NCBI RefSeq assembly: GCF_014696135.1
Contig: NZ_JACJPP010000002.1
Location: forward strand, 62,001-126,000
Direction of reading: 5' to 3'
Length of the DNA stretch: 64,000 bases
From: Nodosilinea sp. FACHB-141
Lineage (GTDB): Bacteria > Cyanobacteriota > Cyanobacteriia > Phormidesmidales > Phormidesmidaceae
Shown: piece by piece, positions 58,307 through 64,000 of the stretch
Position numbering within the stretch: position 1 is the stretch's first letter
Layout of the letters: each line of letters begins with the position of its first letter
Notes under the pieces: generated by a model
Databases searched by the model: none
Seen by the model: only the letters and a program-made list of their open reading frames with translations
What the model was told of the DNA's origin: nothing
Made by a program: the position numbers and the translations under genes

Positions 58307-59860
58307 CTACAGCCCATTGCCGATGAGAATGAAGGGTGCCCAGTAGTAGGGATGACTAAGGTTATCGCTGACGGCGCGAGGCAGATCGCTACGGGCTGTA
58401 ACGAGATTGATGTCAGCGCGATCGCCCGTTCTTGCAATAGTAAAATCGCCGTCGATCAGCGTCTGCTGGGCCAGTTGCAGCGCTTCGGCTTTGGTGTAGC
58501 CCACCTGTAAACCGGTGTAGAAGGCATTCATTAAGACCTGGGTGCCGCCGTCGCTGACCTGCCAGAGCGATGCGATCGCCGCTTTAGCCCCGGCAGTCTG
58601 CATCTGGTAGCCAAAGCCTAAGATCTCGACTCCGCTGCCCAGCTGGGTTTCGCCCACAGCGGTTTCGCAGGCGCTCAGCACCACCAGATCAGTATTGGGC
58701 AGGTTCCATGACGCAATGTCGCGTAGTGAAACAGCGCTGCCGTCCCCAGTGACAATAAATGACTCACTGGCGCGACCCGGCACAAACTTGGCATGGGTGG
58801 CCAAGTGCACAATCGGGTAGTCGCCCATCAAGGTTCGCAGGGCACTGGCGCTAAAGTTGGTGTTCAGCCGCAGTTCGGTATTAGGAATCTGTGCTGCCAG
58901 GGTTTTGACCTCGACCCCAGCGCTGGGCAGGTCAGCAAAGCGAAAGCCGTTGAGTTCAAAATTGCACTGCACACATGCAGCGGCCAGTAATTTGAGGCGA
59001 TCGGGGTGGTAGCTAGGTCGGGCAGTAAAGTTGACTAGCGAGGCGGCGGTAATGTGACTCACGGCGAAGCGCTCGGCTAACCACTGCTGCCCGTCGTGCA
59101 GTGACGCTAGGGGAATATAGCGCAGTGCCCCGTTCGGGGCGTAGAGAATGGTCTCGGCCTGGGCGGCAGTCAGATCGTTTTCGAGGTCGGCAATGAGCCA
59201 TCGGTAGAGCTGCTGGGCTGGAGCGGTAGCATCGAGATGCGGATTTTGGAGGGCCTGCCCTAGCTCGGCGATGGTGCGGTTTAGGTCAGTGGCGCTGACC
59301 AACACGGGCCGCCGAATTGGCGCACCGTAGGGGGTAATCAATATCAACTCCAGGCGATCGGGCAAAATCAGCGGGTAGAGCAGCACAGCGTTGGTGTCGA
59401 GGTTAATCAAGCTACTTTGCAGGGTATTGAAGTGGTCAATCTCAATGGTTTGACCGTTGGTGGTGTCGCGCAACTGGGCGATCGCCGCCTGTACCTCCGG
59501 GCGATCGCGAAACTGCCGAAACTCTGCCCGCAGCTCATCCTGGCGGGACAGCAAATGGTCGCGCCGCCGAGTTTCTGTCGCCGTTAGGGCGGGTTGGGCT
59601 TGGAGCTGGGCTAGCTCAACCCCTTCCTCAATGGTGTGGGCGGAGAGAGCGAGAATGCGCGGCTCAAGCTGCCAAGAGTCGCTATCGGCGGTGGTTGGAT
59701 CACCAACCATTGAGTAGTTAGTGCTCTGCCCCCGCTGGGTTTCAAGTACTGGGTTGGGGGGTGATACGGCGGTGCTAGGGTACATAGAGGGTGCGCTAGG
59801 GGCGATCGCCCCTAGCAGGCAGGCAGAAGCCAACAAACTAAACCCAGGTAAACGGTGCAT
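58307..59860 (-). CDS. secreted CHAT-domain protease without TPRs
   Basis: 517 residues. The start ATG 59860 has AGGAG 9 bases upstream. An N-terminal signal peptide is present (FSLLASACLLGAIAPSAPS). A helical region follows (LAQLQAQPALTATETRRRDHLLSRQDELRAEF), then a CHAT caspase-like domain at about 220-517 with catalytic His356 (VHLATHAKFV) and Cys398 (VLSACETAVG). It is very similar over about 440 residues to the C-terminus of the next protein (60070-64000) but lacks its TPR array, so it looks like a tandem duplication that lost the TPRs and gained a signal peptide. A cysteine pair ACVQCNF occurs near residue 300 in both. Confidence 0.92.
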   Translation of the reverse strand: MHRLPGFSLLASACLLGAIAPSAPSMYPSTAVSPPNPVLETQRGQSTNYSMVGDPTTADSDSWQLEPRILALSAHTIEEGVELAQLQAQPALTATETRRRDHLLSRQDELRAEFRQFRDRPEVQAAIAQLRDTTNGQTIEIDHFNTLQSSLINLDTNAVLLYPLILPDRLELILITPYGAPIRRPVLVSATDLNRTIAELGQALQNPHLDATAPAQQLYRWLIADLENDLTAAQAETILYAPNGALRYIPLASLHDGQQWLAERFAVSHITAASLVNFTARPSYHPDRLKLLAAACVQCNFELNGFRFADLPSAGVEVKTLAAQIPNTELRLNTNFSASALRTLMGDYPIVHLATHAKFVPGRASESFIVTGDGSAVSLRDIASWNLPNTDLVVLSACETAVGETQLGSGVEILGFGYQMQTAGAKAAIASLWQVSDGGTQVLMNAFYTGLQVGYTKAEALQLAQQTLIDGDFTIARTGDRADINLVTARSDLPRAVSDNLSHPYYWAPFILIGNGL

Positions 59861-60069
59861 AGGTCAACTCCTAAGAGTAGCCAAAGCTTAGGCTTCTAGA
59901 AGTTGCCAACCTATGCATTTTTAGGCAATCTTGCCTTCGTTAGACGACCATCTAAATCGCAAGTTAACGTACGAAATCCGTAAGGTTTCTACTTGAAGTT
60001 AATAAGATTCTGTTCAGGTATTAAGAATGCTGATTAACTCAAAAAAACTAGTTGATCAAATCATGGGGG
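59861..60069. promoter_or_regulatory. gap between the two CHAT genes
   Basis: 209 bp, AT-rich, no gene. It presumably carries the promoter or leader of the 58307-59860 gene. No clear terminator hairpin was found for the upstream gene. Confidence 0.35.
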
Positions 60070-63000
60070 TTACAGTCCATTGCCGATCAGAATGAAGGGT
60101 GCCCAGTAGTAGGGATGGTTAAGATTTGTGGTGACGCTACCGGGCAGCCCTACCTGGGCTGTAACCAAGTTTAAGTCGGCCCGATTGCCCTCGCCCTTGA
60201 TTTCAAACTCGCCTGAGATGAGAGCCTGTTGGGCAACTTGTAGCGCCTGGGCTTTGGTATAGCCCGCCTGCAAGGCTCCATAAAAGGCGTTCATCAGCAC
60301 TTGGGTGCCGCCATCGCTCACCTGCCAGAGCGATGCGATCGCCGCCTTGGCCCCCGCTTGCTCCATACGATGGCCAAAGCCAAGAATCTCTACTCCGCTG
60401 CCCAGTTGCGCTTCCCCAATGGCAGTTTCGCAGGCGCTGAGCACGACCAGATCCAGATTAGGTAAATTCCACGACTCAATATCGCGTAGAAAAACCGAGC
60501 TGCCGTCTCCAGTGACAATGAATGATGCGTCGCCCTGACCCTGTACAAATTTGGCGTGGGTTGCCAAATGCACAATGGAGAACTTGCCCATTAAGCCGCG
60601 CAGCTCGCTAGCGCTAAAAGCATTGTCGAGTCGCAGCTCGGTGTTGGGAACTTGTGCCGCCAGCGTTTCGACCTCTACCCCCGCGTGAGGGAGGTTGGCA
60701 AAGCGATAGCCGTTGATATTCTCGAAGCTACACTGCACGCAGGCGGCGGCGAGCATATTTAGGTTGTCGGGGCGGTAGCTGGGTCGAGCGGTAAAGTCAA
60801 CTAGCGAGGCGGCGGTAATGTGGGTAACGGCAAAGCGCTCAGCTAGCCACTGGTCGCCATTATGCAGGGCTGCGAGGGGAATGTAGCGCAGCGCGCCGTC
60901 AGGAGCATAGATAATGGTTTCGGCGTTGGCGGCGGCCAGATCGGCTTCTAGCCCCGCAATCAGCCACTGGTAGAGCTGCTGGGCCGGGGCTTTGGCGTCG
61001 AGGCGGGGGTCTTTGAGCGCCTGGCCCAGTTCAACAATGGCGCGGTTGAGGTCGGTGGCACTGACGTCAACTGGCCGCCGAATCGGTGCGCCATGGGGGG
61101 TAATCAGCACCAGCTCCAGGCGATCGGGCAGGATAAGCGGGTAGAGCAGCACAGCATTGGTATCGAGCTGGGCCAGGCTGTTTTGTAGCTGGTTAAAGTT
61201 TCTGAGTTCAATGTTTTGGCCGTCAGTACTGGCCCGCAATTGGGCAATCGCCGCTTGTACATCGTCGCGATCGCGAAAATCTTGAAAGACGCTGCGTAAC
61301 TCATCCTGGCGGGCCAGCAGTTCGTCGCGCCGCTGGGTTTCAGCAGGGGTTAGCGAAGCCTTGGCCTGGAGCTGGGCCAGCTCGGCTCCTTCGGTAATTG
61401 TCTGGTCGTAGAGGTCGAGAATGCGCTGCTCGGGTTCCCACAGGTCTACCCCAGTGGCGGTTTGCTCGGTGCTGCGCACATTGTGCAGGTAGTCATCTAA
61501 CTCTTGCACCCGCAGTAGGTCGAGCACCCGCTGGGCCTCTAGCACACGGTTTTGCTGCAACAGCAGGTCGGCCAGAGTGCGGTAGGTGTCGGCCACGCTA
61601 TCGGTGTATGACTGTTGCAGGTCGGCGGGTAGGGTACCCAGGTTGGCGCGAATGCCCTCGGTGATGTTGACGGATTGTTTGTAGAATGCGATCGCCATTT
61701 CGGGCTGGTTTTGAGCCACAAAAAGCTCACCCACATTGGTCAATGTCTGCGCTTCGATCGCTGGTTCATTAATCTGTCGCTGAATGGTAAGCGCCTGCTG
61801 AAATGCCTCTAGGGCTTCGTTTTGGCGCCCCTGCTTGCCATAGACAACGCCTAGCCCGCGCAGGGTGCTGGATTCGACTAAACGAAAGCCGGTCTGACGT
61901 GCTAGCACAATGGCCTGCTGGTAGGTGGCGATCGCGCGATCGTCTTGCCCCAGGCGCTCGTAGGTGCGGCCCAGGGCATCGAGCAAGGCGGATTCGGTAT
62001 TGACTTCGCCGATGCCGCGAGCCAGATTAAGAGCCTGTTCGTAAAGAACCTGAGCCTCAGAGGCTTGATTTTGCCAGAGGTATGTTCTGGCCAAATTGCC
62101 CATAGCCAAAGCCTCTTTTGACCGTTGCCCGACCACTCGGCTGAGATCTAGCGCTTGCTGATGAAACTCGCGGGCTTTGTTGTACTGGCCTAGGTTGTGA
62201 TAGCTGATTCCTAAGGAAATGAGACCGCCGATTTCGCTCGATCGCGCCCCAATTTCTTGGTAAATAGCTAGCACCTGCTGCCTGAGATCAATCGCTCGGC
62301 TATAGTTACCTTGTGCGCCATAAATATCGGCTATGTTACCTAGCACAGTAGCCTCAGAGAGGCGATCGCCTGATGCCTGAGCGATCGCTAGGGCTTGCTC
62401 CAGTTTCTCTAACCCTTCCGCACCGAGCCCTTGGTCAGAATCCAAGACAGCAAGATTATTGAGGCTAGTCGTCAGGTCTAGCCCTAATTGCTGGTTAATA
62501 GCTAAGGCTTGTTGATAAGCCTCGCGAGCTTCGTCTACTCTGCCTTGGGCACTGTAAACCACACCAAGGTTGCCCAGCACCGTTGATGCCGAGTATGGGC
62601 TATCGATTGCTTGAGCTAGTTGCAGACTGCGCTGATAAGCCTCTAGGGAAAGAGGATACTGCCCTTGCTCACTGTAGGTGCGCCCTAGATTATTGAGAGC
62701 AACAGTCTGATTAGGACGACTGTTAGTAGACTCAGCAATTTCCAAGGCTCGCTCGTAGGAATCTATAGCCTCGGCATAGGTGCCCATCTCATCATAGACA
62801 CCTCCGATGTTGAGTAGTAACGACGTCTCTAGCTCAAGATTTTTGTACTCTTGGGCAATTGCCAATGCCTGGTTGTATGCAGCGATCGCCTCTGGGTAGC
62901 GCCCCAAGGTTCGATAGTGAGAGACTTGATTGTTTAGGCCCACAGCCATGCCATAGCGGTAGGTGCCTAGGCACTGCTGCCGAATGACAGCACCTACATC

Positions 63001-64000
63001 CTTGGCATAGCCACTGCAAAACTGCTCGAAGCTTTCAGGGGTGTTGGTCTCTAGCGCATCGATCGCCTCCTGCTGTTGGTCGATCGCCTGCTGCTGAGTC
63101 TCTAGCGCCTGCCGATAGTTGCCCTGAGCCGAATAAGCCGTAGCGGTGTTGTTCAGTAGACTAATTTCAGTATCAATATCTCCAAGCGATTGTGCAATGG
63201 GTAGAGCCTGTTTGTATTGTTCTAGTTCAGCAGGGTACTGTCCTAGATTGCTGTAAGCTCGCCCTAAAACCATCAGTGCCGATAATTTTGCATTAGCATC
63301 GTCAAGCAGTTTCTCGGCAGTAATTTTCAAAACTTGCTGGGCTACAGCTAATGCCTCAGCGTAGTTGCCTAGATAGCCATGATTGATAGAAACAAACCTT
63401 AGGGCTTGCAACTGTTGGGTTGGCTCATTGAGCTGCTCAGCAACTTTCGCAGTCTCTTCGAAGGCAGCAATGGCTTCGACATACTGGCCATTGTCGGAAT
63501 AGCCAAGCCCAAGCTGCATCAGTGCACCTCGGCGCTGCACCAGATACTCAACCTCGGGCATGCGATCGCGGTAGGTGTCTAAAATTTCTAGGGATTGCCG
63601 ATGGGCCGCGATCGCCTCAGGAAACTGGCGCAGTTGATCAAACGCATGCCCTTGAGTGGAATAAACAACGTGGGCAGAGGTAATTAGGCTTCCATCCTGC
63701 TCCAGATTAAACCTGCCGCCCTTAGCCAGATTGATAGCTTGCTGGTAGGGGGCTATTGCTTGCTCAGCAATAGCCACTGACTCTGAGTAGGCTTCATCGG
63801 CGTAGAGTCGCTGGGCTTGGCCGAGGTACGTTGAACCAACTCCCCAAAAACCAAAGGCTTCTTGAGTCACGTTATTGACTTGCTGTGCAAGCTCAATCTG
63901 CCGCCGAAAGCATGATCTTGCCTGCTCGTATTCCCCAAGCGTTTCGTAGGTGTAGCCAATCGTATTCAGCGTGCTCAGCTCGCCAACAGAATTTCCATCG
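60070..64000 (-). CDS. TPR-CHAT protease (N-terminus beyond the window)
   Basis: The frame is open to the right edge: bases 63997-63870 encode DGNSVGELSTLNTIGYTYETLGEYEQARSCF, so the GTG near 63870 is not the real start. About 1,310 residues are visible. An array of roughly 40-residue tetratricopeptide repeats (pattern GxYxxAIxxYQQALAIAQ, with LGNLGVVYSAQGRV and the like) fills the first two thirds. A linker helix (LAQLQAKASLTPAETQRRDELLARQDEL) follows, and then the CHAT domain with catalytic His in VHLATHAKFV and Cys in VLSACETAIG. TPRs probably bind a protein partner that controls the caspase-like protease. The paralog at 58307 and the serine protease at 56784 follow on the same strand. Confidence 0.95.
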   Translation of the reverse strand, partial: DGNSVGELSTLNTIGYTYETLGEYEQARSCFRRQIELAQQVNNVTQEAFGFWGVGSTYLGQAQRLYADEAYSESVAIAEQAIAPYQQAINLAKGGRFNLEQDGSLITSAHVVYSTQGHAFDQLRQFPEAIAAHRQSLEILDTYRDRMPEVEYLVQRRGALMQLGLGYSDNGQYVEAIAAFEETAKVAEQLNEPTQQLQALRFVSINHGYLGNYAEALAVAQQVLKITAEKLLDDANAKLSALMVLGRAYSNLGQYPAELEQYKQALPIAQSLGDIDTEISLLNNTATAYSAQGNYRQALETQQQAIDQQQEAIDALETNTPESFEQFCSGYAKDVGAVIRQQCLGTYRYGMAVGLNNQVSHYRTLGRYPEAIAAYNQALAIAQEYKNLELETSLLLNIGGVYDEMGTYAEAIDSYERALEIAESTNSRPNQTVALNNLGRTYSEQGQYPLSLEAYQRSLQLAQAIDSPYSASTVLGNLGVVYSAQGRVDEAREAYQQALAINQQLGLDLTTSLNNLAVLDSDQGLGAEGLEKLEQALAIAQASGDRLSEATVLGNIADIYGAQGNYSRAIDLRQQVLAIYQEIGARSSEIGGLISLGISYHNLGQYNKAREFHQQALDLSRVVGQRSKEALAMGNLARTYLWQNQASEAQVLYEQALNLARGIGEVNTESALLDALGRTYERLGQDDRAIATYQQAIVLARQTGFRLVESSTLRGLGVVYGKQGRQNEALEAFQQALTIQRQINEPAIEAQTLTNVGELFVAQNQPEMAIAFYKQSVNITEGIRANLGTLPADLQQSYTDSVADTYRTLADLLLQQNRVLEAQRVLDLLRVQELDDYLHNVRSTEQTATGVDLWEPEQRILDLYDQTITEGAELAQLQAKASLTPAETQRRDELLARQDELRSVFQDFRDRDDVQAAIAQLRASTDGQNIELRNFNQLQNSLAQLDTNAVLLYPLILPDRLELVLITPHGAPIRRPVDVSATDLNRAIVELGQALKDPRLDAKAPAQQLYQWLIAGLEADLAAANAETIIYAPDGALRYIPLAALHNGDQWLAERFAVTHITAASLVDFTARPSYRPDNLNMLAAACVQCSFENINGYRFANLPHAGVEVETLAAQVPNTELRLDNAFSASELRGLMGKFSIVHLATHAKFVQGQGDASFIVTGDGSSVFLRDIESWNLPNLDLVVLSACETAIGEAQLGSGVEILGFGHRMEQAGAKAAIASLWQVSDGGTQVLMNAFYGALQAGYTKAQALQVAQQALISGEFEIKGEGNRADLNLVTAQVGLPGSVTTNLNHPYYWAPFILIGNGL

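Noticed and set aside
63870-63870. GTG at 63870 as the start of the TPR-CHAT gene
   Set aside because: The same frame stays open to base 64000 and encodes another TPR-like unit, so the true start lies outside the window.

Overview
The window looks like chromosomal DNA of a cyanobacterium, probably a filamentous Leptolyngbya/Nodosilinea-like form. The palindrome GCGATCGC and its core CGATCG occur throughout, genes are GC-rich with many short intergenic repeats, and typical cyanobacterial families are present: NrtABCD, AMIN-domain siderophore receptors, a sulfate transport cluster with a Crp-like regulator, Uma2, and CHAT-TPR proteases. No species can be fixed from sequence alone.

Layout. 1-2.6 kb: an incomplete OmpR-type response regulator, a small secreted repeat protein and lgt. 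2.6-8.2 kb: sulfate uptake, with cysA divergent from sbpA-cysT-cysW, a NIL-domain gene and a CysR-like regulator. 8.2-10.0 kb: a GNAT acetyltransferase, an FMN reductase and a DUF2267 protein. 10.1-16.1 kb: nitrate/nitrite transporter nrtABCD on the minus strand, without nirA or narB beside it. 16.8-31.8 kb: iron/siderophore block 1 (tonB divergent from exbB-exbD, two FecCD permeases, FecE ATPase, AraC regulator, AMIN/TonB-dependent receptor, binding protein, MFS transporter, ABC exporter). 31.8-42.0 kb: an accessory stretch with an S23-type four-helix-bundle gene, Uma2, a VanW protein, two copies of an undescribed small-gene/heptad-repeat module, three tandem paralogous membrane-anchored proteins, and PfpI-like and DinB-like proteins, all interleaved with repeats. 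42.1-56.0 kb: iron/siderophore block 2 (DUF1636, two binding proteins, two receptors of which one is frameshifted, two AraC regulators, a sucrase/ferredoxin-like protein, a second ABC exporter). 56.36 kb: a 3' fragment of tRNA-Phe. 56.8-64 kb: a trypsin-like protease and two CHAT-domain proteases, the last running off the window.

How the genes fit. The TonB-ExbB-ExbD complex would energise three outer-membrane receptors. Three periplasmic binding proteins would share the only FecCD/FecE permease-ATPase set seen here. Two ABC exporters and one MFS protein are placed to export siderophores or degradation products. No siderophore biosynthesis gene is visible. A TGAGAAT-containing motif recurs next to all three receptors, all three AraC genes and one binding-protein gene, which suggests a shared iron-responsive control.

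The most unusual content is repetitive DNA. A degenerate 8-base tandem repeat occurs as G-rich-arm / spacer / C-rich-arm palindromes. It is inserted in frame in the linkers of two ABC exporters and a receptor, it lies directly before exbD and fecE, and in one place its two arms exactly bracket an S23 four-helix-bundle gene, an arrangement that recalls rRNA intervening sequences. Further families include a roughly 75-190 bp element with GGTTGGGTTGA-type inverted ends, a CCCTTCTCCC hairpin element, and a small dispersed insertion that can be read directly by comparing two paralogous loci.
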